Source of the DNA: Chondrosia reniformis | Lineage: Eukaryota; Porifera; Demospongiae; Chondrillida; Chondrillidae | Assembly (NCBI GenBank): GCA_947172415.1 | Contig: OX359189.1 | Coordinates: 4,602,501 to 4,666,500, forward strand | Reading direction: 5' to 3' | DNA length: 64,000 nt | Shown here: positions 25,083-38,400 of the stretch, in pieces | Layout of the letters: every line of letters starts with the position of its first letter | How positions within the stretch are numbered: the stretch's first letter is position 1 | Program-made: the position numbers and the translations under genes | Notes under the pieces: generated by a model | The model's input: the letters and a program-made list of their open reading frames with translations, nothing else | Database searches by the model: none | Told to the model about the DNA's origin: nothing

Positions 25083-26038
25083 GTGGAATGCAATCAAAAT
25101 CATTATGATAATAACACACACAAAGGGAAGAAACTGCTTGCAAGTACCAAAGAATGTCCTAACTGCAGCACACAGGGTAATTCTCAGCCTATGAACTGGG
25201 AAATACGCCGGGATGTAGTTGATGGGCATCAATGGCGATGCCCATCAACTACATGCCGGAAAAGCATAGGCATCCGGGAGGGAACCTTTTTTCAGCAGAC
25301 AAGAATTTCACTGCAGAAGTGGCTGATCCTCATCTATTGGTGGGTCAGGGAATATGCAGTCACTGATGCAATGGAAGAGGCAGAGGTTTCAAAGCATGTG
25401 GCAGTTGATGTGTACCAGTGGCTGAGGGAAGTATGCTCAACAAAGCTAACATCCCAAAATATTCAATTGGGGGGGCCTGGCCACATCGTACAAATTGACG
25501 AAAGTCTTTTTCGCCACAAACCAAAGGTAAAGAAGCACATAACTTTGTTTATTCAATATTCATTTTCTGCCTTCAATCGTAATAGAATCACCGAGGCCGT
25601 GCAACACGCCAGGAGGTCTGGGCCTTTGGATTAGTCAACTGCAGCCAAACACCAGCTTTGGGGTACATGGAAATTGTACCAAACCGGACAGCCATTACCC
25701 TTCTTCCCATCATTCAGTCCCATGTACAACCAGGGACAACTGTGCACTCTGATGAGTGGAGTGCATATCGGAGAGTGCAGGCACTGCCAAATGTCCAGCA
25801 GTATCAAAGTGTGAACCACTCCCTCCACTTTGTTGATCCAACCACTGGCGTCCACACACAGAATGTGGAATCTTACTGGGCTCGCGTAAAGTTAAAATTT
25901 AAAAGGATGAAAGGAGTAGATGCGAACCAACTCCCGTCGTATCTAGATGAATTCATGTGGCGAGAGAGGTATGGCAAAACTGCACAAGAGTGCTTTGACA
26001 AGATCCTGGACCACATCGCCGACATATATCCAGTATAA
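25083..26038 (+). CDS. Merlin (ISXO2-like) transposase, two exons
   Basis: Exon 25083-25526 carries a zinc-ribbon-like N-terminus (CPNCSTQG, then RRDVVDGHQWRCPSTTC). An HTH-like region and the first catalytic Asp in VQIDESLF follow. A donor AAG|GTAAAG at 25527 and acceptor AATAG at 25585 remove 59 bp. Exon 25586-26038 then continues in frame as NHRGRATRQEVWAFGLVN, with the second Asp in VHSDEWSAY and the usual VNHSLHFVDPTTGVHTQNVE (catalytic Glu/Asn region). Together they give 298 codons, near the family length. No ATG is in frame at the start (25083 is GTG after a stop), so an upstream exon is likely missing from this model. Otherwise no disruption is seen. Confidence 0.85.
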
Positions 26039-26218
26039 GCTTCTGTTCAGCCCGCTATAATACAAGAAACATGAAAATCAACTTAGCTGTCCTTTCACCT
26101 TTTCTTCTAGCTTGTCTTTTGCTGTTCTTTTTTGTTCTTCCGAATCCACGCATGACGTTTCCATTTTCCACTTAGTCGTTTTTGTTTCGTTTTCGTAACA
26201 CTACACCATTTTTATGAC

Positions 26219-26298
26219 GTCATTATTCATGGTCCTGTGATTGCGACATCGTCTGACGTCATTACAATGGCGTATCGCTCTGGTCCGGCTAATCCACC
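26219..26298 (-). repeat. Merlin right terminal inverted repeat
   Basis: Reverse complement of the left end over ~80 bp with few differences (extra GAATA near the inner edge). Ends at CCACC 26298. Confidence 0.88.
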
Positions 26299-26389
26299 TG
26301 ATCCCTATTAATATTGGTCCATATTGCCTTTTCTATGAGACTTTCACAGTTTTGCGCAGGTAAAGGTTCGAACTAGCTTTGGTGTTAGC

Positions 26390-26474
26390 TTCCAGGTCAC
26401 TTCCGGTTATATGATCACAAAGTTTAGCGCTTTGCGCAATCACTTCCGGTCATTTTGGACACGTGGTCTGCAGC
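26390..26474 (+). promoter_or_regulatory. PES1 proximal promoter with ETS-like sites and an E-box
   Basis: Two ACTTCCGG motifs (complement CCGGAAGT, the ETS core) lie at about 26399-26406 and 26442-26449. CACGTG lies at 26460-26465, ten bases before the start codon. No TATA box is evident. E-boxes bound by Myc/Max are known in animal ribosome-biogenesis genes, so the motif suits PES1. Function is inferred from motifs alone. Confidence 0.5.
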
Positions 26475-26495
26475 ATGGGAAGAGAAAGGAAAAAG
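26475..26495 (+). CDS. PES1 exon 1 (start codon)
   Basis: ATG 26475 encodes MGRERKK, then donor GTGAAG at 26496. The short basic start followed by exon 2 GQKGSATRY matches the known PES1 N-terminal pattern (MG...K-GSAT). Intron 1 is only 57 nt. Confidence 0.85.
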
Positions 26496-29400
26496 GTGAA
26501 GTTGATCCTTATTTTTTATTGCATCCCTGAATAAGATATCTAAATGATTTAGGGACAGAAAGGCTCAGCTACAAGATATATAGCCAGAACGCAGGCAATA
26601 AAGAAGCTTCAACTTAGTTTAGCAGACTTCAGGTAGGAGAGTTAGCCTGACAATTAGGTTATTGCTGGGTATTCATCCTGTATTACTTCTGACCACAAAT
26701 GCCCCTTCTTAGCTTGGACGATCATGATTCTTTTCGTTTAAAATGCTTTCAATATTATTTATTTTACTAGTTGAGAGTGCCTAAATCTTCAAGATGTCCA
26801 TTTCTATATACTGAGAAAGCATGAGCTGTAAGGTGTACATAGCTAGTGATAAAAGATGTGATAACAGAGACTCTATACTATGGTGATGATACTCTTCCAA
26901 AAAGTTAAAGAGGAGCTGTAATAAAATTGTTGATGCCATTTTTAAGGGCTGCATATGGTAGCCCCTTATATTGTTTTTATTTGCCGATCACATTGTATGG
27001 CTTCATGTTACATGTATTTAAAATGTTCAGGACACCTAAGCGTCCTCAATCGTTAAGATTAACAATATATATATTAAAGCCCAATGATGAGGCCAAGTAG
27101 TTTGAGTGTCGGGGGGGGGGGTAGCCCCACAAGTTTTTAAACTTGAATACTTATTTATTCTAAATCAATAGGCTTAGATTTACTATGAAAGGAAACAGAA
27201 TTGACAGCAAATATACAGTAACCCTTGATGGTTTATGATGTCACTAACTGCCGCCTTACAGGTAGCATTTTGTTCAGGAAATGATAACAGAATGTTACTG
27301 GACCTAAAACAAACATTAGCAGTAGTTAAGGAAGTGAAATTGTCACAAACAAAAGTGGAATTGTTGAAAAGCTTAATATTTCTACTGTTTGGATTAATAG
27401 CACAACTTAATGTCAATGTTGAGCTTGGCTAAAGATATGCAAGGAAGGTGAACATGTTGCCATGAATTTCCACAAGCCTATAGCAATATTGAATAGAGAT
27501 ATAATTGATTTTAGGCCTGGCTGGAGGAGCTACCCTAAATATTTACTATTAAGCTGGTAGCCATGACTGTTTATGTATGTGTATTTTCTGATATGACAAG
27601 AGGATAGCGCTAGTGTGCACAAAAGGAAGGAGTACAAGGATTTGTGTAAGCATGTGAGACGAGCCGTGAGGGCGGGTGGACAAAGAAAAATGAGTGAATT
27701 CTTCAAAAAATAAAACATATTTGGGTAAAACTGTACATGGAGTTAAAACTGTTGACCAGAATGGTGAACAGCTATCTGATGGTAAAGACAGATTTTGTAG
27801 ATGTGGCAGAGTTGACTATAGAAGAAGTGAGGAATGCAGTGAAGAGGCTGAGGAACAGTAAAGCAGTGGATGATGATGGCGTTTTGGCCAAATTGATGGA
27901 ATATGGTGGTGAAGCTGTGAATGACTGGATATTTGAAGTCTTGACTAAGGTGTGGAGAGAGAGGAAGGTTTGAAATGACTGAAAGAAGTCAATTCTAGTA
28001 CCGTTACATAAGAAAAAAGATTAGTCAGTTTGTGACAACAACTATGGGATCTCACTTCTGAGTGTCCCCAGGAAGGTATTCTGCCTTTTGCAAGACTGGA
28101 CCAGCTTGAAAATGTCATAGAACCCCAGCTGCTGGAAATGCAATGTGAGTTCAGGAAAGGTACGGTACAAAAGGTGGAAGTGTTTACCAAATGTGACTAT
28201 ACAAAATTTTTAAAAGCCGAAATGTCACGCGATCAGAGTGTTTCAGTTTCACGCTTTGACCTTTAATGTAATGTAACTACACTTTGAGAAGGCTCATGTG
28301 TCCACAAATTAACTTATTTCCACGTGCACATGTATATGCTATGAAAAAAGGGAGTTAATTGCACTGAGCTGTGCAAAGGCTAGGATGATAAGCAAAAGTA
28401 TTCACTGGAAGATATTACGCCAAACCAGCCAAGGGACCGAAGTCTAATCTTGGCTGGGGGACCGAAGTCCTATTAAAAATGGCAACCAGTGATGGCCTCC
28501 CAGTCATCCAAGATGGAAAAAAATTCATCAAAGAACCACAGACAGCTGTTTCGCCCTCATTTGGGCTCATCAGTGTGGTACACTTCAATGATGGTGAGTT
28601 GGATGACCGTCTTCACTTATTAATCAGCCACAAGTGAAACACTTGTGGTTTCATAATAAGCAAAGATGGAGGGCTGCAGTCTAAGTGAGACCGAGCGCTC
28701 ACAATGAAAAAAGGGAGTTAATTGCACTGAGCTCTGCACGGCTGGTTTGGCGTAATATTTTCCACTGAATACTTTTGCTTATGTATATGCTAACCTTTCC
28801 AAATCACTCTTGGCCTTGGGTTTAGGGGAAGCAGTATGTGTCATGATTACTTGCCTCACTTTTATAACAGGGTAATTAGAATTATGTGGTATTTAATTTA
28901 TTACGCCAATGAGATCATGGAAAAGTGGTTACTGTAAATCCCATTATTACTGCGTCCCTTTTATTTAGCAATTTTAGTTGTATCAGTAGGTAAGATACAC
29001 AGTCATGCTGTAGTGATGAAGTCCTTAATGCCAGCCTGCTCTAAGCCCTGGATATTCAGATCTTTTTCCTTGCTCAGTTTGGAGTGCACTTCTATAAGCC
29101 AGCGCACATGAATTGGCTAAAAGTGGAGATACGTAGGCCAGGTCCAATAGTGCTTAGTTCTTGTCCCTAATCAAGGTCATTCTTGATGCTTGTTGCATAC
29201 CATCTTGTAAAACACTCCCGCAGTTCTCCTTTGAATGCTGCATTGAAGGTCATGTCTAAGGCTGCAGTTCTACAGTACAACTAGCCGGTACAAAAGTGTA
29301 TTTGATGTGATCTTTATTTAGTACCTCCAAGAGTTAATCACAACGATGTGCAGTGAAGACATCAAAAATTGCCAAACCAAGTGACCCCTAGTAGCTTGAA

Positions 29401-32400
29401 CATATGGGACAACAACTGTTTCCACATAGCGAAGCCTGGTTTTCTGAGTGCTCCAGTGGTTGTCGGAATGCCACACATCCCAACCTGCTGGGAAGTCAAT
29501 CACAGGATGACATTTGATTGTTTTCCCAGTATAAATGAACTGGGGAAGCAGCAATGAACCAGACAGAGTACAACCAAGAAGAATAGTCATCTCACGTTTG
29601 TCATCTAGGCCAGTAACATCTACTTGCTTCACACCCTGTTGTTCAAGTGTCCATTGGCTGGTTGGGAGGAATTTGGCTCCAGTTTGATCCCAGTTTATTA
29701 CGAGATCGGGGGCACTTCATTCTCCTGTACTGTTGTTGCTACTCGCTGTAGAAAAGCAAGCTTGACATCAGTAAAATCTGTTGGAGCCTTCCTTGCAGCT
29801 TTTGTTGCTTTACGTGTGACGAGTCCCATTCTTAATAAGATAGAGTCTGCCCACTTCTTCCCGAGTTCAACTGGACCACCATGTGCACGAAGCATTGCTG
29901 GATTGTTGTGTTGTACTATTCCTGTGACTGCTGCAATTACAATGGCTCGATTGACAATGCCACCTGCAAGGTGAATTTTTCTTATGTACTCCTGTACATT
30001 TCTGTCAAGGCTACCAAGTAGCAGTGGCCGTCCTCACAGGCCATGGTCAAGCTGAGTTACTCGTGGCCCCTCTTTCCATTGTTGAACTGCCAAATAGTAA
30101 GCCTTCTTGATACTCCAAACAGTGCTTTCACTTACTGGTCGGCCCAGCTCTTTACAGTACTTAGTGACAGCAGCTTTGTTGCCAGATGAAGCGACATACC
30201 TCCCAACCTTTGTGCGTAGTTCGGGATCATAGCGATGGTGTGAACTAGATCCCTTCTTTTCTAACTCGACCAGAACTGTTTCATTCATTTCTCGGACTTC
30301 AGCTGCTTTATTTTGCGACTTTTCGCTGTCTGGATCTGGTATGTAAGGCTTGTTCTCCTTGGTAGAAATGCTGAACCATCAATCCAACGACATTGGCAAT
30401 CCGCGAACGAAAGAAATAGCAGGATGAATGAAACGCAGCTGGTGTAAGTTAGACAATGTGCACATGACAGAATGACGCGCATTAATTACACGATATTTGC
30501 TGTACGTGAATTTTGCTTCAATACAGGGACTGCTATAAATTTGGGATTACAGTATATTTCACCCTGCGTATGAGTGTATTTTCTAAATGTAATCAAACCA
30601 ATGAGTAGGCACTGGTCAATTGAGAATGCAAAAAAACACTTGGTGTCAAAAATAAAGGTTGAAATTCAGAATAGTGGGGTGGTTGAATTAGTGAATACTT
30701 TTGGAATACGTCTATATTTGGTACTGAACTTTTTTGGTCTCTTCTTTCAAGGTGATGCACCTTACTTGTTCTATACGTATATGTGGACCTTGAGCTAGTA
30801 TTCAGATTTCAGAGTCAATGTATCTGTGCTATTGCACCAGTCATCTCTGCCTCTGTCTCGACTCACCTGTTTCCTTTGCCTTCGTTTGCAGTGCCTCAAG
30901 GTCAGCTACTGTCTTAGGTTGGTTACTTGTAGATTTGAGGTTTTCATGTAATACAGTTGGGAACATACCTCCTGGTCTCCCTCGTCTGCCTGCACTGGCC
31001 TTGCTGTAGTAGGCAACCATGACCTTGTTGTCTGGAACAGGGGTAGGCAGTCTCAGTATATGGCCAAAGCGGGCAAGTCGAACAATTGCTAAGATGGGCT
31101 CAGCATGGCAGCAGTTGTATAGAGCAGTATTGAAGTTATGGCCTGGGTAGAAGACACCAACAAAAGGAGAAGCAGTTTGTTTTGAAAGGCATCCAGTCTG
31201 TTCTCTTCATTGTGGGCGATGCCACATGTATCAATGTTGTATGCGAGGGTTGGGAGGACTTCTGCCTTGTGAAACCTAATTCATCTGCTCTTGCTGACTT
31301 ACTCTCTCCAAAAACAAGTCATCATCCTACAAACAGCAATTATTGCCTGCTGCTTTTGGCCATGAACATCCTACTAGGGATCCTAACATCTTCACATTTA
31401 ACTATGCCTCAACCGCTTTCTCTTCTGTCTGGTTAGATAATGGCTCCACAATGGTTCCACCCACTCTGTCTTGCTGTCACTGACATGTAATTGACACTCA
31501 AGAAGTCTGTTTTTGATCATTGGCAATGTCTCCTGGAGATAGCCTGCACTGGTACTGATGAAGGTCACATCATCTGCTTATACTGTCTCTGCTGAGATAT
31601 GGAAGTGGATATCGCAGCAAGGTGTTGGGTAGTATCGACAATTGTAGAGTTATAGAATGTATGTAAAAGTTAATGTTATTCATTGACAAATTAGGCTAAG
31701 CCAAATATGGGATATAAGGGTTTTCTGTCACTAGGGTTCATTTCTTTGCCAGAATATGTTTTAGTTACTATCAGGATTAAGCCAGTACAGAAAATAGCTG
31801 TGACTAAATATCTTGAAAGCAACTTCTAGCATTACCATCAGATAAGGTTCCTGTTTCAATGGTATTGGAGACTGATTTGGTGGTGTTAGAGGATACAACA
31901 GATACCACATCTGTATATTTCAACAGTTTATGGTGTAATGAGAGCAGCTGGTTCCCTCTAGCATAGTCTATCTTTCATTGTTGTCTCAATGTAACAAAGA
32001 ACCAGGTCATGTTGTCATGTGAATCAGCCCTATAGCACGGATTATTCACAGCAGTTAAGGATGTAGTTAGTGGAGGTTGTTTTAAGGATGGTATGTAACA
32101 TGAACTCTCATTTCCACCTATAAAAGTTTAGTGAGATGGTAAAAAACATCACATCCAGCCCTGAGGAGGAAGGTCAATTGGCTACTTGGCTGTCCTGGTA
32201 GTAGCCTGTTTCATACCTTGTACTCTGATTCTAGCTGTACTACCTTTGGAGTTGGAGGCTGCTGAAGTATCTGTGCCTCATCTGCTGCTAGTTTTGGTGC
32301 TTGAGCTGGTTGTAAGCATTATTCATGTTAGAGATGGTGTTCTTAGCTAGTGCTTTCCTCCCATAACCAGGACCTTACCAATTATCTATGCTTTGCTCAC

Positions 32401-35400
32401 AATTCTATGTAGCCATTCTACTACTATTTCATCCCCAGCCTTCAGCATCTCACCCCTTTTTCAAACTCCCCTTGTGTTTTCCTATTCTTTAGTCTGGCAA
32501 GGCTTCTTCATTCCTTCTCTGGGGTAATCTCCTGTACAGTCTCCTCAGATTGGGCCTCCTCTCTTGACACTTCCCTATCCCCCTTCTGCTGCAACTAAGC
32601 AATTGCTTGAAACAATGAGGTAAAGTAATCTTTCCATCTTCCTCTCACCACTTTCTCCTAACCTATCACTTGCCATTTCATAGACTTCATGACATTGATC
32701 AATCATTGATACTCTTATCTTTGCCCAGAAATTCCATTTTTTTTGCAAAGTTTGATCCATTCATCCTTACTTCGCCTTCATCACTGCTGGTCTAGCTTCT
32801 TTCTTTGCCTCGAGGTAGATTTTCTTGTCTCAAACGTTTTTATTTGTAGCCACATTTTGTATAATATTTTCATTTTCCTAATAGCTGCTTTTTCCACCAT
32901 CCATTTCCTTCTTCCGTTTCTTATGCTGAATAATTTATATTATACTAGATATGTTCCAAGTCTTGATCCTAGAATTGTTACTCTATTCTTGGTTGGCTGT
33001 GCCATTCTTACAAGATCAGTGGGCTGTCACAGTGAAGACAAGTCACCCAATGTGATCAGTCACTGCCCTCACTTTTAATAGATGAAGGCAAATATTTGAG
33101 AAGCATTGGCGATTATCACTTATCTCTTGGGGATTTCCCTAGGGAGTATCTCATCAACTTCTGAGCATACGTATAGATGGTATTAATTTGAGTACCTCTA
33201 AGCTTTATTTGTGACTAGCAAATGCTTCATGAATTTCAGGTGTCATTTTTCCAATTTTTGAAGCTATTGCTTGTAAAGCAAGATCGCTTCTGCTTCAATC
33301 CATCCTTTTGGACTTCACAGCAGACACACAAACATGACAATATCACGCTTAGGGAATATAAACTGTGCAAGAGGATGTATTGGCTTAGGATGGAGTTCTG
33401 GTAAGCTCAGCGGCGATATTGATTGCAGCCACTTTGATTATGCGGCACTTTGTTCAAGGAATATTTTTTCTATGACTGGCTTGCTTCTTCTTTATGCTTA
33501 AATTAGAAATTCAATGAAGCTGGAAATGTTGGTCCAACTAAAACAGAGCAAGTGGGCCAATTCTCCTGGGTCTGCAAAGACCTCTAAATATAAAGAAACA
33601 TACGTAGTTCCACTTTCCACTACAGATGGCACTGAAATTAGTGAGGATTTTGACTCAATTCTAATCCAAACCATTATTGAGTTCAACAAGAAGAGACTGT
33701 AGTGAAAAACCTGTGCACAGGCTCCCAATTCAAGAAAATGTTCAAAGCCCCTCTCAGCTGTTGAACTGAATGCTGTATATTTATTATAAAACATAAAATT
33801 ATACATTTTATTTTATTTGAGAAATTAAGTTCAGAATGAAACCTGATTCAGCTGTATACCAGTAGGTGTAGTCCCAGAGACTTCACTAGGATGCCTAACG
33901 TATCACTTTTTCCAGCAGCTTTATAATTAACAGTGGAGAAGCATTTTACACAAAGGGCCCATTGTATTATTAAAGGACGCCATCACATGCCATGCAGACC
34001 TTTACATTTGCAGCTTTTTTCTATAAAAAAGAAGCAGGTGTATGTATAACTGAACACATTTATGTATATGTATATCTGCTTCTCCCAGAATATCCTTTAG
34101 AAGACTTCATGGTAGTGGTTGCTTCATGTCCTTGTTAATTGATGGATCACTGTGTCACTTTTCTTTGTCATGTCAGTAGCTGTGGCTAGGATAAGGTTAT
34201 ATCTTTTTTTGGCACTGCACCTCTCCATTCCTATATAATTCCCTTTTGTGGTGTCCTGAATATTTACAAAATGTGCTATTTCTAGCTGATAAAATTGCAA
34301 GCATAACTATTAACATTCTTAATTTATTTCACATATTAATGATATACTCTATAAACTTACATATAGATGACATAATACACAGATTTTTTAGCAGACTTGA
34401 CATTTCACATTGCCTGTTATTGGCATTGGACAGTCCTTGTTTGTGGTTCTGTTGTCTGCAGTGATATGTTCATAAGCCTGTGTTGGTCTCTATGCTTAAC
34501 CAAATGTGTGTTATCATTTTTTCAAGGACAGACTAATAGTGTGTCTAACTGCAATTATATTGATATTAGAAATGAACTACCATAATTCCAGAAATTTTCG
34601 TTGTAAAATATTTTCATGGTTGACCCAAACCACAAAAATGTCTCACATTAAATATTTTTAACAACGAAATAATAACACATTGTAAGATCTACATATATAT
34701 AACATACAGTCACGTAAACCACTGAAATGGCTCTACTGTGATACCTGTAGTGCAGCAAGGATGATCCCGTTCGTAATCCTCCATTTACTCAACATATTTT
34801 TGTGGTAATATATTTTTGTGGTTCCCCCCTAACCACAAAAATATTTTAATGTGAAAATTTCCCTAATTACAGTAATTGTGATCAGTTGTTACAATGCAAG
34901 TTTCAGTGCTAAAAATAACAGGCGAACATCGGACAATGTCCGATTAATATCATGCTAGGTGCGGTCAAATAGACATTCAGTCAGTCATTGTGTCCAGACA
35001 CTTTTTACGTTGTACGGCTTCATGTTACAGAAAGATATATAATCACACTGAGGTAGATAATATAATACAGATGCAAATGACTCCCAAAATAATCACACTG
35101 AGGTAGATAATATAATACAGATGCAAATGACTCCCAAAATAATCACAATCAGGTATATAATTAAACGCTACAAGACTTTACCACAATGAAATTCTCAACT
35201 TCTGCATACAGAGTAGTAGTCTCTACAGATCATATAAGGTTAAACACATGGCCATCCAATTACCTTTTCACACCTTAGTATAGACTCAAGATGATGCATC
35301 TACATGCTATTATCAGCAACAATTCCAGTCTCATGTAGGGGGTCTCAGCCAATAATCACCACGGATTTGACTTGCCTTCAGTGTGAGGTAGGAGTACTGT

Positions 35401-38400
35401 TGGTTACTTGGATACATTCACAAAAAATAACAGTGTTAGAGACAATTTGGTAACTTGCACACAAGGCTCATTATGAAATAAAATAAAGGCCCCAGCCTTT
35501 ATGTCCCTTGTGTGCAAGTTACCAAATCGTCTCTCACCCTGTTGTTTATGTGAATACATGCAAGCAAGCAACGGTACTCCTAGCTCACACTCAAGGCAAG
35601 TCAAATCTGCGGTGATTATTGGCTGAGACCCCCTGCATGAGACTGGAGTTTTTGCTGATAATGGCATGCAGATGCAGCATCTTCAGTCTATACTAAGGTG
35701 TGAAAAGGTAATTGGAAGGCTATGTGTTTAACCTTATATGATCTGTAGAGACTACTACTCTGTATGAAGCAGTTGAGAATTTCAGTGTGGCTATAAAATC
35801 TTGTAGCGTTTAATATACCTGATTGTAATTATTTTGGGAGTCATTTGCATCCGTATTATATTATATACCTTAGTGTGATTATCTTGGGAGTCACTTGCAT
35901 CCGTGTATAAATTTGTAACTTGCACTGTGTAGTACTTGATTGTATTATATATATATAATATATCCATAACATGAAGCCATACATTAGTCGCTTTATGAAA
36001 ACAATGTAGGGCTGCCTGTGGCAGCCCCTAAAAATGAATTTATACTTCATACGTAAATATATATAACTCATTTATTCACGTATGTATGCAATAAGCAGGG
36101 TAAGATTTTTAGCACTGAATGAAAGAACAGCTGAAAGTCATATGGAACCTAGTAGTTCTCTGTATTTCCTAAATGAGATTTGTATGGCTTCCATTTGTAA
36201 CACACAGTACGCTGCTCTTTTTAGGCGACTATGCATCCTGAAAGGTATATATCCACAGGAGCCAAATAGGAAAAGGACATTAAACAAAGGAAGTACTGCT
36301 CCAAGGACCTACTACTATGTTAAAGACATTGCATTCCTGGCACATGAGTCACTGATAGACAAGTATAGGGAGTTCAAAGTATTTATTAAAAGATTAAAGA
36401 AAGCTATTGGCAGAGAAGAAGACCATACTGTTTGTCATTTGCTGAACAACAAGCCTAATTATACCCTGGACCATATCATAAGAGAAAGGTTAGCTACAGA
36501 ATTACTCTGGTATTTAGCAATAGGTTACAAGTCACATAACCCTAGTTCAGAAAGGTGTAAGTACCACAAAAGTGAAATTCAGTTAACCTTCCCAAAAGAC
36601 TGCCCATGTATGTGAAGTGGCTCATAGTAGTGCTGACGTCGGTTTTATAATGCGCATGTATTACCTAATATTTTCCTACATATACCTACTCTGTAATATA
36701 TTAAAGAGCCTGTAGAGTTTTGGATAAAGATGTAGAGTCTTCTCTTACTTCTTTTTCTCCCCTGGGTCAGACAGCTGTTTCTGGGAATTCCACCCTTCAT
36801 CATTGACAGTGGGAATCCCTGCCTTTTGCTTGACATTTTGTAAATTCTGGCAGTCTATCCTCCATACTAGGGAACCATTAGGGCTAAAGACTGAATTGTT
36901 CCTCTTAAAAGTAGAGACAGGTTTTACATCACTTATTACTGCCTTTCTTAACTAGTGAGGGGCTAGCATGCCCACAAGACAACACCCCTTCACCTACAGG
37001 TATAGGAGAATCAGCTAACTTATCATCACTAGGCACCCTACCTTTACCCAATAACAAGGAGCTTGTTAACCCAAGCGACTTCCCTGCTGGTATTCTATCT
37101 GTATAATTTGTACCTGTCATGGTTTGGAAAAGGTTGTTCACAAAGTGGGATTAGAAGTTACAGTGGTGTGATTAGTTTGAAAAATCAGAGACTTCCAGTT
37201 AAGAAAGTTCAACGTATCAGTTAATTTTGTTTGCATTTAATGTCTAACTTTCCAAAGAAATTCTCCCAGTGGCATACTCTGAAATTTCACTAAGTATATA
37301 TTTATTCAAAATTGCATGCATTCATGGGAGTTAAACATGTACATAATTATACGGTACACACGGAAACTAAATCTACATTTGAAGATCGTAGTACCCATAA
37401 TTGTGAGCAGTTTAACCTTTTACCTGTGGCATGTAAATGTTACCGCAACCCCCCTTACCGCTGAAGACCACTTTTGTGACTCGTGAGTAAAAACAGGCTA
37501 CTCTAACCTTTTAAAGGTCCATTCTCATCTTTAATAATTGTGAAATCCTCCAAATAACATTCGTTCAAGTTAATAACAGCAACAAATGCTGTAAAACCTA
37601 AAAGCACTAAGGAAATCAGTCCTCCTTTTAGACGGCCATTTTTAACATTTGATATAACTCCGTAAACTTAGCGTTTTTTTTGTTAACATTTGTGTAATCT
37701 ATATACCTACCATATGTAATAATTCCCTTTATAATACAGTTATACTATGGTTTAAACCTATAGACAAAGATTCTAATATATAAGCTTTATCAATACATAT
37801 AAAATTCGAAGATATCGTACGATTATTTAACTCTGCCACTGGTAGCAGTCTGAAGAATTTCAAGCCACATAAGTGGTCTCCAGCAAGTAAAGTGTTAAAA
37901 ACCTGAGTAGGCAGCACTGATCAAACTTTGATATGAAGTTAAAACTGCCAGTAGCCGTGCAACTACCCTTTGGAAGGAGTTGTTAAATTTCATTTAGTTA
38001 ACAAATCGCTAGGTGTAATGAATGGTAATTCATTTCGATAAAGAACAAGAAATTCCTAGATTTAACACCTTTAGTTACCTTAGCTACGGAAATTTCAGTC
38101 AAGTCTCACTCATAGTCTCATTGAAGCTTGTTGTAGTTTGAATCAAAGCTTATCGTAGAGTTAGTCATAGCAAAACAGAGTTCAATTGTAGTTGAAAACT
38201 TTGATTGAAGAATTTTCGCAATTCTCCTCATAGTAGGGAACTTAGAATGTAACCTTACTTTTTGTGTGTGCCGTAGCTACAGAAAACTTCAGATATGGTA
38301 TCCATGTGAAGCCAACAGGGGACAAAGGATCTAATGAAGTGTATGGTGTATGTAGGCCGTATTTGAGTCTTCCATGCACTCTCAGTTTCTGATTATTTTA

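Larger units (their letters stand above)
24790..26298 (+). mobile_element. Merlin DNA transposon, apparently near-complete
   Basis: Terminal inverted repeats of ~80 bp run 24790-24868 and 26219-26298. They start GGTGCATTAGCC (left) and GGTGGATTAGCC (right, reverse complement) and share ATACGCCATTGTAATGACGT. Between them lies one ISXO2/IS1595-type transposase gene with a likely 59-bp intron. An 8-bp target duplication was not clear. A truncated relative lies at 63407-63895. The right end is 176 bp before the PES1 start codon, so the element sits at the edge of that gene's promoter. Confidence 0.88.

Noticed and set aside
25083-26038. Bacterial ISXO2/IS1595 insertion sequence or contamination
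   Set aside because: The gene has a likely spliceosomal intron, eukaryote-style ~80-bp terminal repeats and lies beside PES1. Merlin is the eukaryotic relative.
33514-33702. 62-codon frame as a host gene or exon
   Set aside because: No recognisable domain, no splice context, and no repeat of it elsewhere in the window.
36082-36224. N-terminal extension of PES1 exon 3 by the open frame from 36082
   Set aside because: Exons 1 and 2 supply the real N-terminus, and a strong TTTTTAG acceptor precedes 36225.
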